A stretch of DNA of 64,000 bases from Gnetum montanum (GCA_015680685.1 MNCI01006585.1:1-64000); one strand, 5' to 3'; positions 1 to 10,689 are shown, counted from the stretch's first letter. Notes: generated by a model from the letters alone, not told the origin. Numbers and translations: made by a program.

Positions 1-303
1 ATTGCCTATGCTAATGAGGGAAAGGGTGAAGAGACTAAGTAAATAGCTTTAACTAACTAAGCCTTAATTACCCTAGCATTAGTATCTGTTCCCACTTGCC
101 GTTTCACACCCTGAACCAATGCAACGCTGCTAGGATTACCAAACACTATTCGTTACTGGGATTACCAAGCGTAATGCACGTGCTCGAAGTGGTCGTACTG
201 AATGCACTTAACTAGGAGTTGAGAGTTGAGAGAGATTTAGTTAACTAATAAAGCATTTAAACATTAACAATAATTAAAGTCCTATTTAGCTTAGTCCATG
301 CAC

Positions 304-304
304 N
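304..304. other. Ambiguous base at a repeat junction
   Basis: A single n sits exactly where the minus-oriented LTR stops and the plus-oriented element begins. Single Ns at 8397 and 36333 mark contig joins, so this junction may also be an assembly join rather than a true insertion end. No duplicated flank is visible here. Confidence 0.6.
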
Positions 305-1907
305 CTTATTTGTAGAACTGGAGACGGACCACGATATCACATACGCGATATCGTGGCCCATGCGACATCACATCCCATCAAAGATGTAGTGGGAGTCACA
401 GAAGTGATCAAAGATCACATCAAGGAAGCTTGCAACATGCCTATTGTGCCACCAGCCAATTTAACTAGAGCAAGGAATGCTCAAATGTTAGTTGGTACCT
501 CAATAACTCCTGTTGATCATGAGGATGTGCTAGACTGACTATTGCAGATGGGGTAAGCAATGACAACTCTTTTTGACATCCCAAGTGATGTCACTATAGT
601 GTAGTCAGAATTGATCACAACTAAGGGTAAGCTAGTCATGGTAAAGACTAGGGTGAAGCATGAAAAAGTTAAAATCCTTAAACTATAGGAAGAGCTTATG
701 TCCATGATGGTGGAACATAAAGATCCTATTAAATTCATTGTACTTGACTAGCTAGAGTAATTCAGAATAGAGCAAATCAACCACTTGATAGAGTAGAATA
801 AACAAATGAAAATGAGAAGAAGAAAGTGATGTGGAATGCCTCAATAGCATATGCACATGCTAAGGCACTCACCACAACATAAGAAGAAAACACATAGCTC
901 ACTACAAATAACACTAGGTTAACCAACATCAAGAAGCAAAAGAATATCCTGGAAGAAACCATCCATCAGTTGAGAGAATAACTAATGAGGGTTAACCAAG
1001 ACATGAGCTACTTTGCAAGAGAAAACAAAATCCTCTCAATGCAGAAGGTACATCTAATTAAACAGAAATCAACTATTAAGATCACCACATGAATAAATGA
1101 AGCTAAAAAGCATGAAAGGCTTAAGGAACACTTTCCTGACCAAGCGGGGATGTATAAGCAAATCAATGAGAAGGAGATCTAGATGGTGAACTCTTGAATC
1201 AATTCCATATTAGCATAAAATCTAGACTAGCAATCCATCTTGAACAATTATGTTCATGTCCACCAAGAGAGAGTCAAAGATAAAGACCTATAGATAGAAG
1301 ATTTGAAATAATACATGGGATTAGCTAACCTTCATTATGCTAACTTGGCCATGTTAATATCAGGCAAGCCCCAAAACAAGCTTGAACAGCAAGTAACAGC
1401 CATGTACACATTGTTCAAAAAAAAGAGTTTGTGAATAGAAAAGATGCCTTCCAAAAAATTTAGATGGAAACTTCTGAATTAGAAGCAGTTAAGGCTAGCT
1501 ACCAAGGACAAAACATTGTTGTAGTGAACTTGACTACAAGACTAGCAAATTACCATGAATTACAAGCAAAGGCCAGAGCATTTGAAGAAGAGAGGAGGCA
1601 GTTTGCAATATGGTAGGATAGAATAGATTTGTTTATTGTTTTAGATAGACTTAGACTTAGAAACTCTTTTCACTTCACCATGTTCACTAGGAGCTAGATG
1701 ACCACAAAACATCAACATATCATATACCTCACTATGAGCTAAACCATACACGTAGGCTTCACTAGCTCCATGTGGGAAGACAATGATCATGGACTTAAAC
1801 CAATTACTAGCATAATTACATTGCCTTGTCCATAGATTATGATCTGGTCACACGTGAAACACTTGTGACTTGTATGGCTTGGTGTTGGATTGCTCCACCA
1901 ATCATCA
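305..1907 (+). mobile_element. 5'-truncated plus-strand element: coiled-coil ORF remnant plus LTR tail
   Basis: Reading + from about 353 gives the C-terminal half of the family's second ORF. A stretch 'ITPVDHEDVLD' near 505-537 corresponds to 'MTPIGHEDVLE' in the Z copy, and a heptad-like, K/E/Q-rich tail follows. Near 1465-1600 the sequence 'VKASYQGQN' ... 'ARAFEEER' matches 'VKASYQDQK' ... 'AKAFEEER' in Z (minus strand, 18689-18895). Many TAG/TAA stops interrupt it. From about 1625 the sequence becomes the 3' part of a plus-oriented LTR ending in 'caatcatca' at about 1907. The first ~600 bases of that LTR and the whole 5' half of the element are missing, so this is a deletion derivative. 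Confidence 0.6.
329..356. repeat. Perfect inverted repeat, 10-bp arms
   Basis: Left arm CCACGATATC (329-338) and right arm GATATCGTGG (347-356) are separated by 8 bases. It belongs to the class of ATATC/GATAT palindromes that recurs in the U3 regions of this repeat family. Confidence 0.85.
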
Positions 1908-2302
1908 ATAAGTAATAAAGTGCATAATGGAAACATTGAACTATTCTTAAGTGCTGCAAGGAATTCCAAAAATCTTGTCTTTATTGTTGACACATTAAAG
2001 TATTCAGGTACAATGATGTTTGAATAAGGATCTATACAATGCTTGAAGTCCTACTACAAGCACTTAGAAAATATTCTAACTCTAATAGAAGAAAACTGCA
2101 AGAACTTGGCTACTCTATTGACTTAACATGCCATAAATGCAATGGGTACATGCATTTATATAAGCAAGACTAGACACTACATTGATGCATCTAACCATGT
2201 GTTGACAAGGCTACATCGATGGGGCTATGTTGATGCATGTCCATTGACGCAACCTATCAAATGATTCATCAATCGTATCTACGATGACATTAGTAGTGCT
2301 AC

Positions 2303-2322
2303 GATATTGTAGATACAATATC
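2303..2322. repeat. U3 inverted repeat, 9-bp arms
   Basis: GATATTGTA and TACAATATC are separated by two bases. It follows a second dyad, ATCGT-atct-ACGAT, near 2272-2285. Both lie about 30-80 bases inside the LTR end, where comparable palindromes occur in the Z LTRs (18180-18220) and the D LTR (58620-58690). Confidence 0.8.
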
Positions 2323-2350
2323 ATATTATTTGGCCTTATGGATTTTATCA

Positions 2351-2869
2351 ATCTAGGTGAACAAAATTAAGTATCTTAATTGTATCAACATTAAGTGAAA
2401 AATCTGTTTCAAATTTTTGCTCATCAATTTATAAATTTACATTCTCAAAATTAATTGCATCAACAGAAGAAGTAGAAATTTTGGCATTAGTTGAAGAAAT
2501 TAAAGGTAATTAGAATTTCCCATAGAGAGAACAAATCCGCTTGGAGAGAAATCAAAGAGAGAAAAAATAGATCCACTAAAAAGAATCAAATTCGCTGGAA
2601 ACATAAAATCTACTCAAACACATTTATATAGCATTTAATAAATGAAAGAATGGTTTGTATTACTTTGCAATGAAAGGTACCAGGTTCAAAATATAATACA
2701 TTGCAATTAAGCTACATATTTCAAATATATTTTTCCCTTTTGCTTATTCCATTAGCATACAAACCTATTTGATAGCCTAATCACTTATTGTGGCCTATCA
2801 TGATTTTCGACCATCTCATGTAAACTCATATAACTTTACATCACACTATTTTTACACTTTTAACAATGA
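2351..2869. other. Unassigned AT-rich sequence
   Basis: No ORF, splice-site pair or repeat landmark could be recognised. A purine-rich stretch with repeated 'agagagaaa' elements lies at about 2520-2570. Confidence 0.5.
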
Positions 2870-3000
2870 GGTGTTAATTTAGTAGTTGTCTATTGGTAAG
2901 ACTCTTGATTTAGAAACTTCAAGTTATGGGTTCAATTCTGGTAGGGCATGTTAAGTTTTAAAGTTCTAATTTGACTACATCTTATGGTGTACCTATGTTT
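2870..3000 (+). repeat. tRNA-derived SINE-like repeat
   Basis: The 5' half reads like a tRNA. An A-box-like segment 'tagttgtctattggtaag' (about 2883-2900) is followed by 'actcttgatttagaa' and a B-box-like 'gggttcaattc' (2928-2938). The following 60 bases ('aaagttctaatttgactac' ... 'ggtgtacctat') recur at 6520-6590, so the unit is larger than a tRNA gene. A third partial copy lies at 36811-36880. It cannot fold as an intact tRNA with a CCA-proximal acceptor stem, so a functional tRNA gene is unlikely. This is a SINE family by inference from the recurring composite unit. Confidence 0.6.
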
Positions 3001-3561
3001 TCATTATTTTGAGTTTCAACAACCTCATTTTCACCCTTTTATTACCAACCATGACCATTTAACAATGTTGATCAAGCAATGTTGAAGTACAAACCATAGA
3101 AACCATTATCTTTGATAAATGGCAAGTAGTAATTAATTTAATCTATTAATAGTGTCCACTTGACAAACATCAAATAATTACATAATTGTTTTGAAAATGT
3201 AGCTTACATGTCTTTTGAACGTACCTATAGTCAAATTCTTTTAAAGTATTGCAACAAAGGTATTACAAAAACACTATAACCATAATGCAACATGTCATGA
3301 CTATTTAACCATCACCAAGGCAATAGGCCTAAAACTATGTGCCTAAACCTTCAAGCAACAATAAAGCCTTAATATTTTAGTTGTTTCAAACATGCTTTAA
3401 AGGTTCCAAGCCCATGAAAGGAGGAGGGTTACTATTAAGTTCCCAGCCAATTGTAAAACCTTGCCAAATCTCATGAGTTCTTTTTCAAATTTTACAGATG
3501 CTAGGGCATTCCTCGAATGCAAATGCAATCCACAGTAGTCATAATATTACAATGAATGGTG
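3001..3561. other. Unassigned intergenic sequence
   Basis: AT-rich, with no supported coding frame and no recognisable transposon motif. Confidence 0.5.
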
Positions 3562-3663
3562 AAAAAGAACTCATGTGACAGACCCTATGAGACATGCTTT
3601 AAAAGTATACCAAAAAAGAACTCATGTTACAGACCCTATGAGACATGCTTTAAAAGTATACCA
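3562..3663. repeat. 51-bp tandem duplication
   Basis: Two copies of a 51-base unit (3562-3612 and 3613-3663) containing 'gaccctatgagacatgc' are almost identical (ATGTGACAG against ATGTTACAG). They lie about 0.7 kb downstream of the minus-strand gene's stop codon. Confidence 0.9.
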
Positions 3664-3672
3664 ATAAAAGGT

Positions 3673-3728
3673 AAGCCTAAATGGATCAAAAACTCTAGGT
3701 GAGCCTAAATGGATCAAAAACTCTAGAT
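3673..3728. repeat. 28-bp tandem duplication
   Basis: Two 28-base copies containing 'gcctaaatggatc' follow the 51-bp duplication directly. The two adjacent independent duplications suggest local replication slippage. Confidence 0.85.
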
Positions 3729-4386
3729 GGGACTTCTGTTTTTCTTTTTCGTAAATGATATACCCCATGTTGCCCATTCGTAATACGAAATCCAGTAAGT
3801 ATCCATTACAAAAAATGAGTCCAAAGTAATTCATAATTATGATAAAAAGTATCTGCAACCATTCGCAAATTTCTCAAAACTTAACGAGAAGTACCAAATT
3901 TCATTGTCCCCGTAGTCCAAACCAAAATTCGGTGTAGCCAAAACCAGAAATAGACGAGCTCTCTAACAAAATGAATTTGTTAATCCTTACTGTATATACA
4001 ATTTACACATACATGTGAACTTTAAGCAATTAAGACAATCCACGAATTTTCGGCTATTTGATCTTCACGCAATTTAGACCATCCAAAATTCCGGGGAAAT
4101 TGGTACACTGTTGGAAAAGCCTATGAATATTGGTTATCTGCAACAGTCCTTGCAAAGATGAAATTCGGCTGTCATGAACCAAAAATTTCCAAGAATGTAT
4201 ATACAATTTATATGCATTTTATCTCCAGAAAACTAAAACAATCCAAAGTTTTAGGCTAGCTCTCACTTTCTTTTGCACAGAGCCATGAATATTGTTTATC
4301 TGTAGCTAAATTTCCTGTTTGATCTTATTGGCCAAAAAATATTCATATGTACAAAGCGAATAGGCTGAGCTAGGTAGCCCTCACTG

Positions 4387-5310
4387 TTACTGCTGCTTCA
4401 ACCAACGTTGAACAAATTCCTGCTGATCTGCAACAACATTTTAAAAAGGGGGAAAAAAAAAGAAATAACTCAATCCAAGACATTAATCGAACATGGACAT
4501 TCTTTAACAACAAAACTCTTTGAAAAAAAATTTATTCTCAGTATTTTAACCAAAACAGACAAACTGACAGAGTAAGAAATTTTCCGTTCCTGGAGTAACG
4601 TAAATGGCAAAAATCTGTCAGTTTTGTATGGTTCGTACACAAAATTCTTTGTTTCTGTATCGTCGTTACTGAACGAGACAAAGTCACAAAACATTCTGCT
4701 CGTATCGTCGAACTAGTAAACGCTAAAAGCTCAGATTTCTGAAAGATTCGCGTCAACAAAGGTAGAATCTGTATTGCTTCAACTAAAACAACAAAGCCTT
4801 AAAACTCTTACCACGCGATTTCTTGCGGCTAGACAGAAACCCTAAGTCTGCGATCTCATTCCAGTCTTGATTTTCCTTATCCTGCTCCATGGTCTCTTTC
4901 AGGGCTTGCTTTCCATTATCTTGCTCTGCATCATCAAGCATTGTCGAAAATGGAAAGCTGGATCGGCTGTAGCAAGGAACAAGCACCGCAAAGCTGTTGT
5001 CGGAATCATTTGACATTTTACCATTTGAAAAAGTCTCAAACCATCCGACAGACCAATCTGTATCGGAATCCTCATCCGCACTGTTCGAAGTTTCGACCGC
5101 AGACTCCACAAGCACGCCGTTGAACTCTGCGTCAATGGCCGCTGCCTTCTCCCTCCGTTTTGGCCGCCGACGCCGCCTTCGCTGTGGCTTTTCAGCTCGA
5201 TCCTGCTCTTTTGCGGAAGTCGAAACCACGGAGGATTTCGCAGAGGATTTAACAGAGGAAGAAGAAAACGACACGATTTTCAGCAAGCGCTGTACTTGCC
5301 GAAACGCCAT
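4387..5310 (-). CDS. Uncharacterised plant nuclear-type protein, two exons, about 179 aa
   Basis: Exon 1 runs 5310-4812 and exon 2 runs 4427-4387. The exon 1 end shows a consensus donor (CGTG|GTAAGAG) and exon 2 follows 'TTGTTGCAG'. The phase-1 junction encodes Asp, and exon 2 adds 'QQEFVQRWLKQQ' before TAA. The start ATG at 5310 was chosen because MAFRQVQRLL begins the coding-like stretch; an in-frame ATG at 5373 would add 21 residues. Order along the protein: N-terminal 'VQRLLKIVSF', a Ser-rich stretch, a strongly basic run (residues ~45-60, RRRRRRPKRR, a possible nuclear localisation signal), 'DWSVGWFE' (~95), 'DNSFAVLVPCY' (~115), then an acidic/Gln-rich tail. No signal peptide or membrane span is apparent. 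Exon 1 is visibly GC- and CpG-richer than the flanking repeats, as expected for a maintained host gene. It resembles small conserved plant proteins of unknown function, and I cannot name a family with certainty. Confidence 0.75.
4428..4811 (-). other. Intron of the 4387-5310 gene
   Basis: A 384-nt intron bounded by GT (4811-4810) and AG (4429-4428). It is AT-rich, as usual for plant introns. The open frame continues past the donor for only nine codons before a stop, which supports splicing there. Confidence 0.75.
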
Positions 5311-6485
5311 TGATCTTCGTTCGCGTTTCCGATTTGATTTTGTTTCATAATCACAGAGACGCATCCATAACAATCATCATTGAACGCTCTATTAAATATC
5401 ACCTAGGGTTTGGAAAATCGCAAAAGGAACAAACAAAAATTTCAAGTTTTCCATTTCTTGCTGAACAAGAAACACGCAACGCAAGAATTTCCACTATGAT
5501 TAAGTGAAGCAACGAAGAAACATCAATGATTGGGTTCGGTCACCACTTGAGCTGTTAAATTGATCTCTCTTCTTCCAACAACTGAATTGAATTGTATGTT
5601 GAACGCTATGTACCAGTTTCCAGCACGGAATTGGCTTCTGAGAAATCAGCCGTACTGGTGTCCCAGTCTGGTGACAAATTGTCTATTTCTTTCACGTTTT
5701 ATTCGCCGTGCTTAAGATTTTCCTGTAACGAATTCTGTGTCCACGCTACTTCGAGAATGTGCGCGCAATTAAAATTTGACGCAGACATTTTGTTCTTTTA
5801 CAGGCAGTGACCAGCAGAAGTGGTATTGCTAGCTGCTTCTTTTAATTCTAGCAAAATAAAGTCAGTAAATGTGCCTTAATTAGCTATTTAAGAGAATGTC
5901 GGCTTTTAAGATGTATATATGACAGCAGGCTTTTTAGGTTCATGGCATCTGATTTGGTAGTTTTTTTTCTTCTTTATTATCCTGTTTCGCTTATTTGATG
6001 GTTTGATTCACTGAATCTGATCTGGTTTTATTTACTGATTCAATGAATTTAGTCTGATAATTTAGTCCAGTTCGGCCTCCGCTAAGAGTGGTATTTTCCT
6101 ACAGTCTGGAAACCGTACTGGAAAAGTGTAACCTCATTTTAAACTTATCTTCGGTTCATGTTCTGCAGGAAGATAATTTAGTGGGCGATTAATATCGATG
6201 AAAAGTAGCTGAAAATTAATAACGTTCATTGGTTAAGGTGAGGGTGCAACTTTTTCACTCAAATTTAATCAAAGATATTCCGTATGTGACTTATGTGGTA
6301 CTTTACTAACACCCTTCATACTCGCACGAGGTGCAAGTACATCACTTAACCGTGCCTAACGAACTTGTTTTAGCCCCAAAATTTGTTTGCGTGAGTCAGT
6401 TTGCGGTGATTATCTTTAAGAGGAATTTGATTAAAGTGGACCTTTAATGAAATCATTCAAATCTTTGAAAATAAAAAGAATGTTC
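5311..6485. other. Upstream region of the gene and unassigned intergenic DNA
   Basis: This contains the 5' leader and promoter of the minus-strand gene, although no convincing TATA box was found. A short + frame at 5592-5810 has coding-like composition but no recognisable domain. Base composition is closer to the gene than to the repeats up to about 5820. I see no transposon signature. Confidence 0.5.
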
Positions 6486-6592
6486 TTTTTGTTTGAGAAG
6501 CTTAGGTCATGGGTTCAATTTTAGTGGGTAATGTTGAGTTATATAAGGTTCTAATTGGACTCTATATCTTGGGGTGTACCTATAACACCCCC
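6486..6592 (+). repeat. 5'-truncated copy of the SINE-like repeat
   Basis: It shares 'gggttcaattt', 'aaggttctaattggactc' and 'ggtgtacctat' with the unit at 2870-3000, in the same orientation, but lacks the A-box half. Confidence 0.6.
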
Positions 6593-7110
6593 AAGAGGCC
6601 AACTCCCACTCTGTCCAAGAGAGTCTTCTTTGGTCACACTAAATAATTTTATCATCATAAGGTAAGGGGAGGCCTCTTGATCATAGTAAATAAATAATTT
6701 TTTTTTATAATGCTAGGCTAGAAGCTAACTTTTTCAAGGGAATTATTATTTTGGCTAAGAGTTTTGCAAAGAGGTCAACTACCTTTACATTATTACTTGG
6801 ATTTTGTCCCTTAAGATAAATAATTTTGGTCATGATGTTGGATGAAAAGATGAACTTTTTCATGAGAATTATCATTGAATATCAAACACTAGTTTTGATT
6901 TTTATTTTCAATGTGAAAATTAATTCTTAGTAAATCAATTTGAAAAATATAAAAATTTCTTTTGGCCAAATGATAGATATACATCATAAATATATAGCTA
7001 AACTAGTCTATGTGACTAATTTGGAATGTTGAATGCGAAATATATTTTGCTTTCCATGTGACTTGGTTTACAGAGTTGCCACAATGAATGCTTAATGATC
7101 CATAGTCAAA
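6593..7110 (-). pseudogene. Possible Ty1/copia RNase H C-terminal remnant
   Basis: On the minus strand, 'VVDLFAKLLAK' (about 6785-6750) resembles the copia C-terminal motif 'ADIFTKPLPK'. Further upstream, 'YHLAKRNFYIF' recalls 'IYLAKNPVFH'. The frame is broken, the remainder of pol is absent and no LTRs were found. This rests on short motif similarity only and could be chance. Confidence 0.35.
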
Positions 7111-7424
7111 TTTTGAATTTGCTTTTTAAAAAATATCTTACAACACCATAGCAAGTTGCACTGAGGTCTCAATACCTTAAAATGTTGAAAATCATCTATT
7201 ATAAGTGGATTGTGAGTCCAAGTCAAGAGCTATCTTTGCATTTTTCCTAAAAAGTTAATCTTTGCCACAAGTGAATTGCAAGTCACACTTAAGTCATGTT
7301 GAACCTAAAACATGAGATATGACTAGAGAGAATGTTTGATTTACTTGAAATTCATCATACATCATCAAAATAAAATTGCAAGAATGAATGGAGGTTATAA
7401 AAATAAAAAGTCATAAATCAATAG

Positions 7425-8361
7425 TGATGAATCATCAGTTGGCTGGGATATTACTCATGCTATGTGATATTTGTGATATCGTTGATGCTATATCACATCT
7501 GTTTGACAAAAAGTCAATTTTTGGTGGGCTACGATATTGGAGCCACGATACCACATATCCGATGTCAGAGCACACACTAGGTTATTAGATATCTGATATC
7601 ACAAGATGTGTGCCTACCTATAAATACAACACTTAGGTGCATGATCCAAATAACTTTTCATTCCATCCTTAGGCAAATTCTTGTAGTTTCGTTTCATAGT
7701 TTTGGCAATAGAGTGAATGCCTGCAGGGTGGTGTTGAACAATTGTATGGAATCTTTATTCAAGTGAAGTGTAATTGGGTGCAGTTCATGACCAGAAATAA
7801 AAATCGAGATTACTTTCAATCATTGTAGCATCCACTTAATTCTACTATTTTATTTAGCATTGTTTTCACTACTTTCTAGATAATCATTTACATTTCCAAG
7901 TATTTTACTTTACTTGTTCATTAGTAAAGTGAAATGAGTATGACTAGTTTTGAGCATTTAAGTGTAATTATTTGGTAATCCCACTTGGTTCACCCAATAG
8001 CATAACGATTGGTAACCCAGTAATGGTTACATAAGCCCAAGACGTGTATGGTAAGCCAAGACAAGATGCTCATCTCTATAGGCTAGTTTAGATTTATCTT
8101 CTTGTTGTTAGTTAGATTAAATACTTAATTTCTCTCTTATTGTTAAGATTAGTTTGCCGCAACAACATCAATTATCATATGCCTCACTTTGGACTAAACT
8201 ATACATGACAAAGCTACCATTAGTCCAAGTGAGAAGATAGCATCTTGCGATCAATGGTTAACAATATAGATGCTACAACTAGTCCCATCCATGGAATTCG
8301 ACTGGATCGTGTGTGAATGCTTGTGATTCTGGTTTGACGTAGGGGTACCTATCGCTCATCA
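7425..8361 (+). mobile_element. 5' LTR of plus-strand element P
   Basis: It starts with 'tgatgaatca' and ends '...ctcatca', directly followed by a tRNA-Asp-type primer site. It is the reverse-complement counterpart of the minus-oriented LTRs at 17388-18239 and 33424-34291. It contains U3 ATATC/GATAT dyads (7450-7600), a TATA box TATAAATA at 7619-7626 and, in antisense, the family's 'ggtaaccca' motifs (about 7970-8030). Confidence 0.75.
7619..7626 (+). promoter_or_regulatory. LTR TATA box of element P
   Basis: TATAAATA lies about 190 bases into the LTR, at the U3/R position. The same motif occurs on the minus strand at 18146-18153, 34184-34191 and 58593-58600 in the other family copies. Confidence 0.7.
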
Positions 8362-8440
8362 TTGGCACCATTGTCGAGGATGGTGCTAGTTATCTANACT
8401 CATCATTGGCACCATTGTCGAGGATGGTGCTAGTTATCTA
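8355..8440. other. Exact 42-bp duplication around a single N (assembly join)
   Basis: Bases 8355-8396 and 8399-8440 are identical, with the n at 8397 between them. The duplicated segment spans the end of the LTR and the primer site, which should occur once per element. Confidence 0.8.
8363..8380 (+). other. Primer binding site, tRNA-Asp type
   Basis: 'tggcaccattgtcgagga' follows the LTR end by one base. It matches the 3' end of plant tRNA-Asp used by Athila-lineage elements (TGGCGCCGTTGCCGGGGA), with the differences being C-to-T or G-to-A changes, mostly at CpG. A second copy at 8407-8424 is part of the duplicated join around the n at 8397. Confidence 0.8.
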
Positions 8441-8526
8441 GGTTAGATTATAAATGATCGTTGTGAAAGTTTTAACGATTTACCTTTTAAAAAATATTAA
8501 TATTTTAAGTCACACACGTTAAAAAC

Positions 8527-9188
8527 ATGTCTTCTTCACATAGGACCAATAATGCATCATATGATGAAAACACTCGTATGAGAAATGATAAGATCTGTAC
8601 TAAAGTGAATTGGAGTGAACAATCACAAGCAAGGGTTTTCTATGCTCATTTAGACCCTTACTACACTCAAAGACTATGTTCAACTAATGCAGATAATTCT
8701 AGAGGAGATGAAGTAAGTCCTAGAACAAGGAGGACCTCAAGGCCTATGACCTCTTCGAAACTTCGAAAAGATAAATCAAGGGACCATAGGGAGAGATATA
8801 TGAGCCCTATGTGTACAAGAGAGAGCAAGGTTCACTAAACCAAAAGACACCCAATGGTCAAGAACTAAGAAGTTTTAATGATCCAAAACATGCATGGAAA
8901 CATCTGAACCACTTATTAACTTCCATTCTAAGAAAATGATCCCAACTAAGAATGAAGACCTTACAAATGGAAATACTAAACCGTAATCATGCATCAAAAG
9001 GGAAAGAAAATAGGGACTTAGATGATCAAAACTCAACTACCATCAAGATTACATGGGATAATAATCAAAAAGTTAAATCAATAAAAATCATAAGTGAACC
9101 ACCTAGAGTGTATGATCTAGGGGATTTAGGGAGCATTTTTCGAACACTTGTCCATGAGTTCAATCATTGGGGAGATACCTCACTTTGA
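8527..9188 (+). pseudogene. Internally deleted gag-protease ORF of element P
   Basis: ATG at 8527 opens a 103-codon Ser/Arg-rich frame (gag N-terminus), which ends at 8838. A second frame, 8952-9188, ends in 'EPPRVYDLGDLGSIF'. This aligns with the segment just before the T-rich tract in Z (minus strand, about 29830-29740). The gag core and protease seen in Z (30390-32500) are absent, so P carries only both ends of the ORF. The product would not be functional. Confidence 0.55.
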
Positions 9189-9189
9189 T

Positions 9190-9410
9190 TCCAAAATTAA
9201 TAAGTGCTTTTTCATTTTTATTTTACAATTTTTTCACTTTTTCTCATTCTTTGATACTTTTCATTTCTTAAACTTTTGACATTCTTTAATATCTTTCAAT
9301 TCTTTCACATTTTCTATTATTTTAACATTTTTCATTCTTTATACTTTTCACAATTTTTACAATCTTTTTCATTTCTTTTATACTTTGTTTTCAAACCCTT
9401 TGTAAATAAT
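9190..9410 (+). repeat. T-rich irregular tandem tract after the gag stop
   Basis: Imperfect repeats of 'attctttaatatctttc'-like units in the element's sense strand. Equivalent tracts lie at 16977-17110 (F), 29520-29710 (Z) and 63530-63760 (D), always directly after the gag end. Confidence 0.75.
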
Positions 9411-9800
9411 TGTGATTACTAATAAGACACATTACAAATAAAGGTAATATGTAGTCCAATAAGGTGAAGATTTTGCTATGTTATCAAATCATAAGGAACT
9501 GATTATTTGTACAGTGAGACCACATCACCCATCCATCCATTCCAATAATAAGAGGTTCTTACCATGGCCATAATGATATTCTTTTCATAATAAAACTAAG
9601 AATAAACTTGTGATCATTATGCTTGGATAGATGAGTGAAGAACCAAGTGGGAATGCAAAGGGTATGACATCAAGGGGATTTCTGGATTTTCTTGGACCAC
9701 TACTGTATGTTCTATCATGTTGCTAAGGTTGTAATTATATCCTTGTAGGTCTAACAAAAAATGGGAGTAAGAGTACAATAAGTGTTACCTTACCATGTCA

Positions 9801-9932
9801 CTAGAAAGACATGTTACCCATACATGAAGGTAGTCCTCTAGTAAGGTTGACATAGATAAAAATAGAACTCATGCACAAAATAAATTTCTGGGGGTCCTAC
9901 TAGAAAGACATGTTACCCATGCTTGAAGGTAG
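9801..9932 (+). repeat. Iterated ~33-bp motif, two copies
   Basis: Copies at 9801-9833 and 9900-9932 share 'ctagaaagacatgttaccca' and then 't.c.tgaaggtag'. A shorter partial copy starts at 10070. The same motif occurs three times in Z, three times in F and twice in D, at similar spacing. Confidence 0.85.
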
Positions 9933-10689
9933 GCAGCTTCTCAAGAATCTAAACAATAAAACATGTAATGAATAAACTGCTTCCTTGGACAATATGCCAA
10001 GTGGTAATACTCCTTGCAATAGTGGTAGTCTTATGGTTGTAAATCCAAAAGATGAAACAATGTGATGTCACTAGAAAGTGGATTGGACTTGGTTTGAATC
10101 TTGGAAAGAAGGACTAATGACTACTTTAACCATTAATAACACACAAGCATTCATTATGCCTATGGTATGATACCTTATATCCTAATTTCAACAATCCTTT
10201 CTACAGTCCATCTCACCTCATTGTATATTTAATTATAACCTGTGGTTTTGTATAATATAGTGTTATTTTCCAATCTGGTGATTGTAATATGTGTGTTTTG
10301 CTAAATAGTTGTGTCTTACTTTCAACTCCTTGAGTGTCTAAGGACACTTTTAGGCATGGTTATATAAGGGCATTAAGGGCTAAAGCCTGCTTTGGGGAGG
10401 ACCCACTTGTATAACTCTTGTATTTCATACTTGCCAAGCAATTCCACATCATCTTGTGCCTTTTGAAATATCTAATAAACTTCCCATATTAGCTAATAAT
10501 TTGTCGTACATCAAAAATTCATTATCCATTTTTTATCCATACATAAAATTTTGTTGCTTGAGATTCCTTCTTCATGAACCTTAAATGCTAACTTGTTAAA
10601 AATTGTGCATTACTTATGGCACATGATTATCTAGAAAAGCTTTATTTCTTTCAAACATTTCATTTGACTCATTTTTTCCAAGAAAAATG

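Larger units (their letters stand above)
1..2350 (-). mobile_element. LTR (minus orientation) of the P/F/Z/D-type family, split by a later insertion
   Basis: Positions 1-303 carry the LTR landmarks shared with 12600-12700, 34900-35000 and 37440-37560, namely repeated 'ggattaccaa' motifs. Positions 1908-2350 resume the same LTR: 'tacaatgatg', the 'gcatttatataagc' TATA region on the minus strand near 2153-2166, and the U3 palindromes ending in 'ttttatca'. The insert at 305-1907 is in the opposite orientation. The left end lies outside the window, and no internal region belonging to this LTR is visible to the right, so it may be a solo or terminal LTR. Confidence 0.65.

Noticed and set aside
2880-2945. 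Functional tRNA gene
   Set aside because: Only box-like segments match, the stems do not pair convincingly, and the unit recurs with extra 3' sequence, as in a SINE.
4997-5350. 117-codon plus-strand frame opposite exon 1 of the gene
   Set aside because: It is antisense to the better-supported minus-strand exon, has no splice or domain evidence, and its openness follows from the composition of the real frame.
5311-5373. Upstream in-frame ATG at 5373 as the start of the gene
   Set aside because: The 21 extra residues look like leader sequence; MAFRQVQRLL starts the coding-like part. It cannot be fully excluded.
5592-5810. 72-codon plus-strand frame upstream of the gene
   Set aside because: No recognisable domain, promoter or splice context, although its composition is gene-like.
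9801-9932. CRISPR-like array from the iterated motif
   Set aside because: Two or three imperfect copies inside plant retroelements at uneven spacing, with no array structure; the eukaryotic context excludes it.
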